A DNA stretch of 64,000 bases from Pseudo-nitzschia pungens (lineage: Eukaryota; Bacillariophyta; Bacillariophyceae; Bacillariales; Bacillariaceae), in contig CM074761.1 in NCBI GenBank assembly GCA_037355855.1, forward strand, positions 2,127,346 through 2,191,345, in the 5' to 3' direction. Shown in pieces: positions 33,734-44,400 of the stretch. The translations under genes were made by a program, and so were the position numbers. Numbering within the stretch: the stretch's first letter is position 1; each line of letters opens with the position of its first letter. The notes under the pieces are model-generated. The model saw only the letters and a program-made list of their open reading frames with translations, was not told where the DNA came from and did not search any database.

Positions 33734-34324
33734 GCTAATCGTTTTTCGCTTGTCAAGTCCCTCACTTCACTTCCCTTTCCTTCGACGCTCATTCAAAACA
33801 TCCTTTGTGGTAAGTCATCCCTTGGCGTTCGCGGCATCGGTTGCATCGACACCTCTCCCGCCAGCAAGGGAGCCTCCGACGTGACAACCTGCTGATGGAG
33901 AATGATGGATTGATTCCTACTTGTATTTCAGTCCAGAGTGAGTTAGCGAGAAACCGAGGCGGAGTGAGTCACTAAACTACTACGTAGTACGCATCGTCAC
34001 TTCTGAGTTTTAGTGCTGATGCATAAAATCCAGTCCCACCACAAAGAACACATCTCCCCCTGACCCAATGACAGGCAGACCAATCACTCAATCAAAATCA
34101 GCTGAAGACAACAACAACCTAGTGCAAGGCAGATCTAGTTTCAGAGAAAAATATCTTTGCGAATTCAGAAAATCCGAGGAACTAATCAACTATCCGTAAT
34201 GTAACATCCCTAGATACCACCGAGGGAGGTTTGCAGATTGCGATGGGTGTGGGTTTTGTTTCTCTCGAGGGGCAAGGGAGAGTGAGAAAGGAAACTTTCT
34301 CGGTTCCCTTTTGAAGAAAAACTA
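33734..34324. other. Divergent intergenic region
   Basis: About 590 bases between the photolyase and PhzF-family starts, expected to hold both promoters. No distinctive motif or gene is seen. Confidence 0.55.
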
Positions 34325-36055
34325 ATGAAGGGCGAAGATTCGGTTTCGTCTTCTACCGTTCGTCGCGACGCGGGATCCGTCGTCGAGAAAACCGTTTCCG
34401 TCGAGCTCGTGAAGGCATTCGTCCAACGAGACGGATCTTCGGGCAACGGTGCGGGAATCGTTCTCCTTCCCGGAATCCGGTGTCCCGAAACCCAAACCGG
34501 CAACCTATAGATTGCGGTGAGCTTCCGAGTCGACGAGACTCTCTTTCCGTCGGACGACGAGTGCCTTCGGAATCGCGAAACGGGTGGGTCTCCCGGAAAC
34601 GAGTTTCGTTTTGTTTCCGACCGCGTCCACCGAGCATTTCAAATCAAAAGACAAACTCAATGACGGAGTCGTTGGTGTCGATTCTGCGCATCGATTATTC
34701 AAAGAGAGAATTCATGCGAATGAGGACAACAATGGTGACGAAGGGGCTGACTTCCAGGTGAAATGGTACACACCGGAACAAGAGATTGACATGTGCGGAC
34801 ACGCTACCGTGGCTTTGGCTGGTTATTTGTATTCAATAATGACAACAAATAGCAGTGGCAGAAGGATGCAACGCAGGAATTGTTTGTGGAGGATGAAATG
34901 CAACGCCGGATTGCTCGGGATCGAGGTATCCGAAGGTTTCGCCCTGTGCTGTTACTCCTGGCGATTCGAACAGAAACCCCGCAGATGGCAAACGCCGGTC
35001 CAACCCAAGCCGAGATGACGGGGTTCCTCTCGCGCGTGTTGTCATGGAACAGGCGAGCCCGGAATTTTGCGGCAACGTCGGCAGCAAAGAAGTTGCGGAC
35101 TCGCTGTGTATCGATGAAGATGCCGACCTGGCAGTCGGGAGCAACGGCAGCAACCGAAGCGACCCGAGCGACTTTCCATTTCCTTTTCGAGAATGCGAAA
35201 TTGTTTCTACCGGTGGTCGTGATTTGATGATCCCGGTTCGTTCTACGGTCCTGAATAAAATGGACATACTCGGTGAAAACGACGGCGGCGGCGACTGCGA
35301 CTGCGACTGCGATACTACGATTGGCATCGTTCAAAGACATCTGCTTTGCGGCAACATCAATGATGTTTCAAAACGTTACGATTTGGTTGGTTACCACATG
35401 TTCGAGGTTGAAGACGCTTTGTTCGAGCTACAAAGCAGGATCCAAAACCAATTGTGAAGCAACAGTCGAGATGACGCCCGCGGGAAACAGAGTCGGAGAC
35501 GACGAATTGGTACCGGTGAGCCGCAGCGATGACAGCACCTTTTCCGTACATTTAAACGAGCTCATTCGCAGTTTCCAACTGGGTGAAAAAGAAGGAGGTT
35601 CAGGGGCCGAACGGTGTTTGAACGCCGTCCTGCTGAGACATTTCAACGGTGAGGATGACTGCGAACACCGAGACAACAGCAACGAAAATAGCTATAGCTA
35701 TAACGATTACGAAAACACGACTTGTGTTCCAACAAAGTCACGAACTATTCTCGTGACTGGAATTCGAAACTTTGCACCACACGTAGGAATACCCGAAGAG
35801 CCTGCGACGGGGAGCGCAAACGGGGCACTGGCATGCTATCTGGTGAAAAATCTCTTTCTCGGGGCTCGTCGTCGCAATGAGTACACGAAGCACGTTTGCT
35901 TTTGCTTCTCGATGGAGCAAGGCAGGGCGATGGGGGAACCGTGTTTGATCGACGCAGAAATCGAAGTCATCGATGATGCCATTGCAAGCGTCAAGGTTGG
36001 TGGACTCGCAAGGGTCGGTGGAGAGAGTTTGGAGTTGAATTTGGCGTGCCTGTGA
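34325..36055 (+). CDS. PhzF-family isomerase/epimerase-like protein, multi-exon
   Basis: Family motifs appear in order on three reading frames: VELVKAFVQRDGSSGNGAGI, then VGLPETSFVLFPT with the catalytic Glu, EIDMCGHATVALAG, VVMEQASPEF, and IRNFAPHVGIPEEPATGSAN. A consistent model is 34325-34479, 34562-34935, 34985-35399 and 35491-36055 (502 aa), with introns of 82, 49 and 91 nt. It also removes an in-frame TAG at 34508. The first join is debatable: the intron as drawn discards DDECLR, which fits the family just before IAKRVG if one base is skipped instead. PhzF-like proteins fold as two diaminopimelate-epimerase-like domains; the substrate in eukaryotes is mostly unknown. The region around 35100-35650 is a long insertion unlike typical members (about 290 aa). 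Confidence 0.75.
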
Positions 36056-36083
36056 CGACGTAATACTTCCCGGAACCTACTTT

Positions 36084-36299
36084 GTCGCCAAAGAGACCGT
36101 GCGGGTCGGACTATTTTGCATTCACGAAAAATTATCGAGAAAGCAAGTTGTATTCGTCGCCAAAGAGACTGCGCGGGTCGGACTAGTTTGCATTCACGAA
36201 AAATTATCGAGAAAGCAAGTTGTATTCGTCGCCAGAGAGACTGTGCGGGTCGGACTAGTTGGCATTCACGAAAAATTATCGAGAAAGCAAGTTGTATGA
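36084..36299. repeat. Three 72-bp tandem repeats
   Basis: Three consecutive 72-bp copies beginning GTCGCCAAAGAGA, with about 95 percent mutual identity, just downstream of the PhzF-family stop codon and so probably in its 3' UTR. Open frames across the array on both strands arise from the multiple-of-three period. Confidence 0.92.
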
Positions 36300-37295
36300 A
36301 GCCGATCATTCTCTAGCTCTTGATATCGAATTTATTCGGCGGAGCTTCTACGTGTACTTGAGAAAACAGTTCTAAGCATCCCGTGCGATCCTTGGCTTGA
36401 GGCAGAGGCCAGACGCTTTAGTCTTGACTATCGACGACTATGAAAGCCCCATCACATCAAGGAGGAATAGCAAAAATTGTTCCGACTCCATCAATGGTTG
36501 GTCATCGACAAGAGATTACATAAGCATACCCATTCATCGAAATAAAAAGGTGACAATCTACAAGAGAAAGTCAAGTGCTAGCATTGTACATAGTGTACTG
36601 CATTACTTTTAACACACCGCTGCCTTTCGTCATCGCCGTGTGCTTCTACCTTCAAATGATTCCCACGAACGGTCACAGACGGTGTTGATCGTATTGTTTG
36701 TCAGCGATTAAAATTTCTCGTCGAAAGAAAGAACGCGAAATGCAATCGCACCGCAACATAGTATTGCGGTTCGCACTTCAGAAGGACCGGAGTGACTTGC
36801 AGGCATCGCTAGCAAGTTCGTTTCGGTTGCTTCGTCATTCTGACGCGTCCCTTAACCCCAAGAAATATTCGAATCACTTCGCACACCGCACAGTGGACAC
36901 AGTGCTGTTTTTGTTCCACCATTCCCTTTCCGGCTTCAATGGCATTCTCCCCGAGTTTTTACGCAATCTTTGGCCGTAAAAGCTGGTGTCGAAAAGCAAC
37001 GAAACAACGAGACGATTCCGGTCTAGATCAAAAATCGAACCCGAAACGTCCCCTTGTCGTGGCTTTTGTCATTCCCGACTTCTTCCGGCAGATTGGCCTC
37101 GGTCTCCTCTGGTTGGATTCTATCCACCTTTCATTTGCACGCCAACTCGAGAAGCTCGTTATCACACGGTGGACGAAACAGCACCGTCCCCAATTGCATC
37201 AAATCGAACCTCCTTTTGACTACGAAACCTTTTGGTTCCAATTCTTCGCCATCCCGCACTCGTTTCTTCCCCCGAAACATGCACAGGCCAATGCT
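36300..37295. other. Convergent spacer, includes 3' UTR of the SelT gene
   Basis: About 1 kb between two converging genes. The SelT 3' UTR lies on the - strand in the upper part, so a SECIS element is expected here. I examined the ATGA-containing stretches by eye (for example around 37020-37070 and 36795-36840) and could not pair any of them convincingly. No protein gene is recognised. Confidence 0.5.
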
Positions 37296-38130
37296 TTAGG
37301 ACTGAATGGCTGTCAAACCTGCCTTGGTCAACGGAACGAGCAAATCGTCTACATTTGGCATGCGGCCCGAGGCAATCTTGCTAAAGATGACCTGGTTTCC
37401 ATCCAGAACGATCTCAAAGGCCCCCGACACCACGTACCCGTTGAGGACGGTGGGGGCGATCAGAAAGATTCCGACCATGATGGGAACAAAGTTTTTGGTG
37501 ACCACTTCGTCGTACCAACGGGGGGTCTGCCGCATTCCGATCAACCGAAAGACGTTTTCCCCCATCAGCGCAAACCCCATGGCCGCTATCTGGATCATGC
37601 TGAGGATGTTGAGCAAGAGCTCGATGATCGGAGGAACGGGGTAGTTTCCTCCCGAAACCTTCCCCCGGAGCTCGGGAAAGTTGTATTCCAACCATTCCCG
37701 GACCTGGAGAAAGTTTCGCTTCGAGCCTCAGCTAACGCAGAACTCGATGTGGATCGAATGATCCTGATAGTCGTCGGCCGTCATGTCGCGTGGCTCTGGT
37801 TCCGTGATGGTCTGATCGTCCGATTAGTTTGAGCGTGGTCCGTTCGCGTTGTTTTGCGATGTGTCGCGGTGTCGTGTTTGGGAGTAGAGGCAAACGCAAA
37901 CGAAACAACAACAGGTGGGTGAGAGTCGACACAATCCAGCAGAAAATTTGGCAAACATTGACGGCGTTATAATTGGGACGAAGAAATTGAACCATCCCCT
38001 CCGAAAGACATGCTTTGCCATTGCTCTTGCTCACCTCTACCTGGGCCAATGAAAATTGCATCAATCCCAGGCAGAAAACGGCCACCAACGCTAGGATGGT
38101 GGCACGGGAGAAGGAAAACTTCCGGGTCAT
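37296..38130 (-). CDS. SELT: Selenoprotein T with in-frame UGA (Sec)
   Basis: Exons 38130-38035 and 37811-37296, 203 residues including selenocysteine. Exon 1 encodes a signal peptide (MTRKFSFSRATILALVAVF and onward). Exon 2 reads HIEFCVS-UGA-GSKRNFL, the CxxU redox motif of the Rdx family, with UGA at 37730-37728. VREWLEYNFPELRG, GGNYPVPP, two hydrophobic segments and GAFEIVLDGNQVIFSKI match SelT through to the C-terminus. SelT is an ER-membrane thioredoxin-like oxidoreductase. Downstream coding potential continues for 144 residues with full family similarity, so UGA is decoded, not a stop. A start at the methionines after the UGA would lose the active site. The 223-nt intron has a GTGAGC donor. 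Confidence 0.93.
37728..37730 (-). other. UGA selenocysteine codon
   Basis: In-frame TGA on the - strand at position four of the Cys-Val-Ser-Sec motif in the SelT gene. It occupies exactly the position of Sec in animal and algal SelT. Decoding requires a SECIS in the 3' UTR, which was not located by eye. Confidence 0.9.
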
Positions 38131-38642
38131 ACTTTGAATAGTTGTGTAGTGTACGTTGCTGGATGAAAAAGGTCAATTATCGTTGATGCCGCTCTCTTGT
38201 GTCTTGAGCAATCGGCCGTCAAATTCCGATGCGCCCTCGAAGACCGTCACTATCAACGTTTTGTTGATGTGTCACTTTGTGTCCTTCGTTATTTGCACGA
38301 GTTCGTTGGAATTCAGACAGGAAGAGGAAGGGAAATGGGGTGTGGAGTGTGGAGTCTCGAGGGAATAGGAAGCGGTTAAAAGTTTAAAATAATAAGGATG
38401 AGGTTAAGTTTTTGTCACCGAATCCATAGGCCCCAGAAGTTTTTCGGAGAGGCTGACGCTTCTCGCTTCGCAATGATAGCGATGATTCCCACTATCATCT
38501 TCGTTGCACAACAACCTCGTTGTGGTTGTTTGGGAGAAGAAAGACGGAACGCGTTTTCAGTGTCCCCATCAAAGAGCGTACGGCGTTGTGTTCGAAAGCG
38601 GCTGGGTTCTCGGAAGAAGCGACAACAAAAGAGCAAACAATA

Positions 38643-39359
38643 ATGGTTTCGTTTTCAACAGCGACTCGGCGCGCGGTGATCTCGTCGACGACGAGACAAC
38701 GAACGATTGCGAAGAATCTTCGCCACGGGCCACCACAAAGGAATTGCTCGACGTTCCAAAGCGCCACTGCCGAACGCCTCGCTTTTCGGCCAGCAACAAA
38801 ATGTACGGTTGCGCGTGTCCGTGCCGGATCGACCCATCGGTCGCTCTCCTCCTCGTCGGCTCCACCGTCGTCCAAGCCGCCGTCGAGTGCGTCCTCCTCC
38901 GCTGCCAAGCCCAGCGGCGAACCCCAAAAGACCGCGTCGACGGAAATCGTTCCCAACGTCGTGCTCGCTTCGTTGCTCGGCGGATTCGTGGCCTTTGTCT
39001 TTACGTATTCCATGAACGCGGTCGGTCGTGGGGACGGAGATGCCGCGGAGGGCGGCGATCCCCTGGCGCAGCTCAAGGCGGAGGCCCAGGAAGCCCGGGA
39101 GCACCGCGACAGGGTCGATGGCGGAAGCGGTCGCGGACGAATGACTCCCGAGGAGATTGCGGCGCTCGAGAGCGGCCTCGGGGCGTCTTCGGAGGGCGAG
39201 GTCGACGGGGACCGGATCATCCGGGACGTCGCCGTGGCGGCTCCCGCCGACATTGCCGCCCTCGAAGAGGAAGCGAACCTCAAGGTCTTTCGCAACAAGC
39301 AAAAACCGCAGGACGAGGAGCCCAAGAAAAAGAAGCCCTGGTGGAGATTTGGATTTTGA
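38643..39359 (+). CDS. Mitochondrial single-pass membrane protein, COA3-like
   Basis: Start at the ATG at 38643 (an upstream in-frame ATG at 38520 is possible), 238 aa. The N-terminus (VSFSTATRRAVISSTTRQRT) is Ser/Thr/Arg-rich without acids, a mitochondrial presequence pattern. After a Ser/Pro/Lys-rich stretch comes one transmembrane helix (VPNVVLASLLGGFVAFVFTY) followed by SMNAVG, then D-PLAQLKAEAQEAREH. This helix-plus-charged-helix arrangement resembles COA3/CCDC56, a cytochrome c oxidase assembly factor. The remainder is acidic with a basic KKKKPWWRFGF end. The COA3 link is pattern-based and weak. Confidence 0.65.
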   Translation: MVSFSTATRRAVISSTTRQRTIAKNLRHGPPQRNCSTFQSATAERLAFRPATKCTVARVRAGSTHRSLSSSSAPPSSKPPSSASSSAAKPSGEPQKTASTEIVPNVVLASLLGGFVAFVFTYSMNAVGRGDGDAAEGGDPLAQLKAEAQEAREHRDRVDGGSGRGRMTPEEIAALESGLGASSEGEVDGDRIIRDVAVAAPADIAALEEEANLKVFRNKQKPQDEEPKKKKPWWRFGF

Positions 39360-40116
39360 TTTGATTCGGTGCTTGTAATACATGGATTTCTGTATCGCGG
39401 GAACTACAGGTTGGAAAGGAAGACACAGGTTGATGAATGGAGTCTTGTGCCATTCTACCGCAGAACGAGAGGTGGCGAATGTTAGATACCTTGCGAACGG
39501 TGGGAAGAGATGATTCTGACGAAGGATTGCGGGCGTCGGCAATGTGAAAGTTTCCAAAATCATGACAGGGTATGATGATGAGTGAAACTGAAATGAATAT
39601 GTTCTCGGCCCATGACAGGATATCATAGTGAATTTCATTGGCTCGATCCAAGCAAATATTCCCTGCACTCGAAGATTTGGAGCGAATAGTTATTCATAAG
39701 AGAAATATACTCCGTCACTCTATACTAAATCACTCTATTGTGTCGGAGAGGGAACTGAAACAAGCATGACGACTACATTGTTTTGTTCTATATCGTTGAA
39801 CTCTACTTTTGTAGAGAGATATGAGATCTAGTCGATACTTGGTATACGTAGTGTTTGTGAGTGAGTTATGTTCGTTAAGATCAAGCTATTTTCTTCTGTT
39901 GATTACGGTAATCCATTTTGGTGAATCACCAAACGAAATGATCATCTCCCGTTTTTTTTTCTTTTCCCACCAACTTCTGTTCAAATGCGGGACGCCATGT
40001 TCAACGGGTCCATAGAAGCTCCAAACAAGCTAGAAACCAAGCCACACACCGTAGTTAGTACTTCGGTGTGCCTCAGTTGGTCGGGCTTCGTGAGCACATT
40101 CCCTGGGTTCAAGCAG
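39360..40116. other. Convergent spacer, nothing recognised
   Basis: About 750 bases of moderately AT-rich DNA between the COA3-like gene and the opposing small gene. No coding or structural feature is seen. Confidence 0.55.
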
Positions 40117-40619
40117 TTATCGGAGACGAGGGTCGTCTTCCTTGGCGTACTTGCACCAGCTCTGGGAAGGAATCTGTTTGTAAGGAGCGATCGGTCGGCG
40201 CTCTCGCGAGGCGGAGACCTTGAACAGGCAGGTCATGATCGTGGCAATGGCCAATCCACCCATGGCGGTGTTGCGCTTCCACTGGGGCGGGTTGACCCAC
40301 CATCCTCCGTAAGGGGTCCAGACCTGGGCGATGGCATCGATTCCATCCATGCACGTACGAGTTCCGTTCCGGTTTGTTTGCGCAATACGTTGAGAGCGAG
40401 GGGAACGAACGACAATCCATTGCGAAAAACGATGGTGAGTGAGTAGGCACGGAGAAACAAAAATAATTGGTTCGCACACGAAGCCTCGCAATGTGAAGGA
40501 CGTGCCGAGAGTTAGTTTGGCGCCCATCCACAAAGCAGACTTCACTGCGCCGGGCCCATTGCCATGAACTGGATCAACCAACCTACCTTGGGGACATAAA
40601 ACCATCCGCCACCTCCCAT
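40117..40619 (-). CDS. Small conserved membrane protein, possible mitochondrial complex I accessory subunit
   Basis: Exons 40619-40587 and 40323-40117, 79 aa, separated by a 263-nt intron (GTAGGT...CCCAG). The sequence runs MGGGGWFYVPK|VWTPYGGWW, then NPPQWKRNTAMGGLAIATIM with a single transmembrane helix, then ERRPIAPYKQIPSQSWCKYA and KEDDPRLR. The Gly-rich start and single helix resemble the small AGGG/NDUFB2-type subunits of NADH dehydrogenase, but I cannot prove homology by eye. The tryptophan-rich, low-gap reading and correct splice sites support a real gene that simple frame calling would miss. Confidence 0.65.
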
Positions 40620-40882
40620 TGTCGATGATTCTCTTCTGAAACGATTGACGTAACTTCACACCAGTTGTTGCTGATGTTCCGATTGTTGTGTCCCTGTAGT
40701 ATTTACAATACGTACAATCTACGGGACTTTCGTACTGCATACGGTACCGTTGCGGTTGTTGCTGCTGCTTGCTGTTGTCTTCGATGTTGCTACCGTACAG
40801 TAATCTTATGAGTACCGGTACGTACTGCTACGAAATTTCCCCTTCGCTGGTAAAGTCTCTGTCCGCCAGTCGCGATAGTTGA

Positions 40883-41080
40883 CTCTCGTACCTACTATAT
40901 GATACTGTGAAGATATGATGTGGGTTGGCAAGCAATCGATCCGCGCTCTCGTACCTACTACTACGTATATGATACTATGTAGATATGATGTGGGTTGACA
41001 AAGCGATCGATCCGTGCTCTCGTACCTACTTTATAATACTATGTAGATATGATGTGGGTTGACAAGCAATCGATCCGCGC
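40883..41080. repeat. Three tandem units of 63-71 bp
   Basis: Units start CTCTCGTACCTACT at 40883, 40946 and 41017, and each ends in AATCGATCCGCG or a close variant. They lie in the divergent interval between the small complex-I-like gene and NUP155. Function unknown. Confidence 0.88.
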
Positions 41081-41439
41081 AACCCGTTGCACGTCGTACA
41101 AAATCAACGATTAAAAAAACACCGTATATTTGCTTCGTACAGAGCCACCGAAAAATGCTCCGGTTGCCAACAAGCGGTTGGACGCAGCGCGGCTTCAAAA
41201 ACCCAGCAACCGATCAAAATTTGCCGTCAATCTGCTGGCGATCTCTACTTGTGCGATCACTACGAAAGGCGCAGCAGTACGAAGCAACAGTTGTGGTGGT
41301 TGCTCCATCGTTTCGGTTTGGAATACACTCACCACTCTTGTGCCTTGCCACACTTCTTACAAGAACGAGACTTTTTGTTTCCAGCCCGAGTTGACGTTGG
41401 TTGCGAAGAGAGAGAGAGAGAGAGAGAGAGAGTTGTGCC

Positions 41440-44400
41440 ATGTACGGCGGGTCCTCGTCCTTCGCGCCGTCGTTCTCGGCATCGTCCCGGTCGAACTATC
41501 GCCAGTCCACCGAGCCGGCTGCCGGGGACGACGTGATGATGGTGGACAGCAATGGCACCGGCGATCCATCGTCTTCCGTTGGTGACGAACGAAGCCAATA
41601 CTGGAGAGACGACTTTCGTCCCCTGCGCGATGCCGGAAAGAACGTCTTGCAGATGCTTCGCCGCGACGAATCGAGCGTCCACGGAGATCTCTACCGCCGG
41701 ATCATGTCCACGAACCCGAGGGGTGCTCGGATCGGCAGCGTCGGGACCCGCATCAATGAATCTTCTGGAGTCGCGGGTTCATCGATGATGAGGGACCCAA
41801 CAGATGCCGAGTCGAATCCGGCCCACCGATACTTTCCCAGCAGCGACGAGGAGGCGAGCGGCAGACCGAGCACGGACAGCAACGCCAAAGGGAATGGCAA
41901 CGTGGATGCCGATGCTCTGCATATTTCCGGACCCATCAAACACAAGCAAACAATTCCGTTGCCACCATATCTACAGGAGGTCCGGTCGAAGGCTAAGGTT
42001 TCCATTCTGATGGGACTGTTTCCGGAGGCCGAACTGGCCTGGATGACCACTGACGACACCGTTTACCTGTGGACCTATCACCAGAACAGCAGCAACGCGA
42101 ACGGAATCCGCAGTGCCGGTGGCGGTGAAAACCAATTCTTGGACTTCCGGGTGCCGAGCCGCCAGCCCATTGTCAGCGTGGGCTTGGCTCCTCCCAAACA
42201 AGGTGCGTTTCTGACTGACACAATAGTCGTGTAGAAACGAGCATGACTTCGCGTTGGGATGGTTTCGTTGAAGAAGAGTTGCGCTTCTTGGCACGCATCA
42301 CAACTTACTGACGCACGGAACTGACCATCTCTCTTTTGTTTGTGCTTCTCTGACCCATTATGTTTCGATCCCTTTGTCGTCATCATGGTAAAAAATGAAT
42401 TGCAACTTGCTCTGTTGCCAATATCCCAATGGGCATGGTTAGGAGTTTTCCGAGAGGTAGTGGAATGGTGCCTGATTGTGACAACGAAAGAAGAAGCCAT
42501 GCTCTGCGCCATCGCCAAGGCTACGGCGGCAACCGAAGATGCCAACAGTGGTAACAACGGGTCGTCTTTGTCGCCATGGATGGTTGTTCCAACGAAGTTC
42601 ATTGTGCCCTCCGACTGGATTTCCTTTTTGTGTGTTGCGTCGACGAAAGACGGGAGAATCTTTTTGGGCGGTCAAGACGGAAATGTTTACGAACTGGATT
42701 ACGATTTGTTGGTCAAGCGACAGCAACAAGACGCACAAACCTCACGATCGAGTGGTGGCACCGGATCTGTTCAAGAACGACTGAATTCGTTTTACGACGG
42801 AAGCGACGATATCGGTTCGGCTTCTACCGAGTGCGCGAGCGTCTTGGTCGACAAGTCACTGGCTGTTAACCAGAGTACCGTGGAGCGGGTGTATCAAAAC
42901 GGAAAACGTGTCTTTGAAATCGTCACGGGCAGTGATAGTCAACGACAGTACCAGCGACAGCCACCTCGCAAATGTCGCAAGCTGAACCATTCGCAGAACG
43001 GAATCCTTCGTAGCTTGCTGCCCGATTTTGTGACAAAGGTCGGCAGCGCTTTCTTCTCTGGAGTTGGATTTGATGCATCGTCTACGACCTCGGGAGGTGC
43101 CATCAGCCAGATGGTCGTCGACGACGAACGCCAGGTTTTGTACACTCTGTCGAGACCGAAGGGATGGATTTGTGCGATGGACCTCTCCCCTACGCAAGAG
43201 GCACCTGCCAGTGACGGTACGAGACCATCTTCTTCCTCGGCTCCCGTGCTCGCGGCAGTATTGGATGCGCCCACCACCGCGCGCTTGTATTTAGAAGCCG
43301 TTAGCCGGGGACGAATGAATCCACCGAACACATCCGGGTCGAACCAAGGTATTCTCCAGTTTCTGGGAAGTGGCGAGGCCGCGCAGGCCGGGGTTGGCGG
43401 GATGGATGGCGCTAGACGAACACTCAAACTCGTCGAACAAGCGAAACTTCGATCGACCAATAGAGGCCGTGGCGGTGGTCGAAGGGGTGGCCGTTCCGGG
43501 GGCAGTGGCAGCGGAATCAATCTGCTCACACCCGTTTCGATTCGCGTCGTTCCAAACCGAGAAAGCACTCGCATCACTCTGGTTGCCGTCACCTCTGGCG
43601 GGATAAGGTACTACCTATCGACATTACACCCTAAAATGATGGGGATTGGTCCTTCCACTGCTTACGCTCGGAATCCCCGCCGATACAACCCGTGGAAACC
43701 GTACAGGCGATTTACTTTGTGCCACGTCAAGGCCCCCCCACCGGTTGTGCCAGATGATAGTTATTATCAAAATGGTGGAAGCAGAAGCAGTAACGGTGTT
43801 TCGACCGCGACGAATAGTTCTTCTTCCCCATCGACCCCAAAGTTTCCTTCGAGTGGTGTTGCTCCTACTGTGTCTCGTTCGTTGCGGGTCGACGCCTCCT
43901 GTTACCTCAATGGCGCGTTTCTAGTGGCGTTCCAGCCGATTGGGTCGATCGAAAGCATCGGGAACAGCGCAGCTTCTTCTACACCTTCGTTTGACCTGAG
44001 GAATGATGTGCTGATCGCGACCACACCTGACTCGGCAAAGAGACTGAACGTAAAATATATTCGAGAGGATAGCAACACGATCGAAATCTCCCGCCATTCC
44101 CCGGGTGGGATTTGCGAGGTTGTATCGCGACACCTTTCCCAATCAAATGGCATTGCGGGAGGGCGTGTCTGGGATATTGAACCAGCATCTTGCGCTCGCA
44201 GTAAGGTTTTGTATCTCGCACTTCATTCCAAGACACCAACGGATGCCGACTTGGGCGTTGGGATGGTACCTGTGTATCTCCCCAAGTCCAACAAGAATTC
44301 CAAGGAAAGCAAAGCATTAACTTCCTCGAAGAGTGGCGCTGGGATTGTTTCGACGTCACCCGGGTCCGTTTCTTCGGCAGGCTTCCGAGTGTTTACGAAC

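Noticed and set aside
37020..37070. ATGA...AA...TGAT arrangement as a SECIS candidate for SelT
   Set aside because: The flanking helix pairs poorly, with several mismatches next to the quartet. It was not strong enough to annotate.
36939..37832. 297-codon + strand frame overlapping SelT
   Set aside because: It is antisense to a selenoprotein T gene with full-length family similarity, and has no recognisable domain itself.
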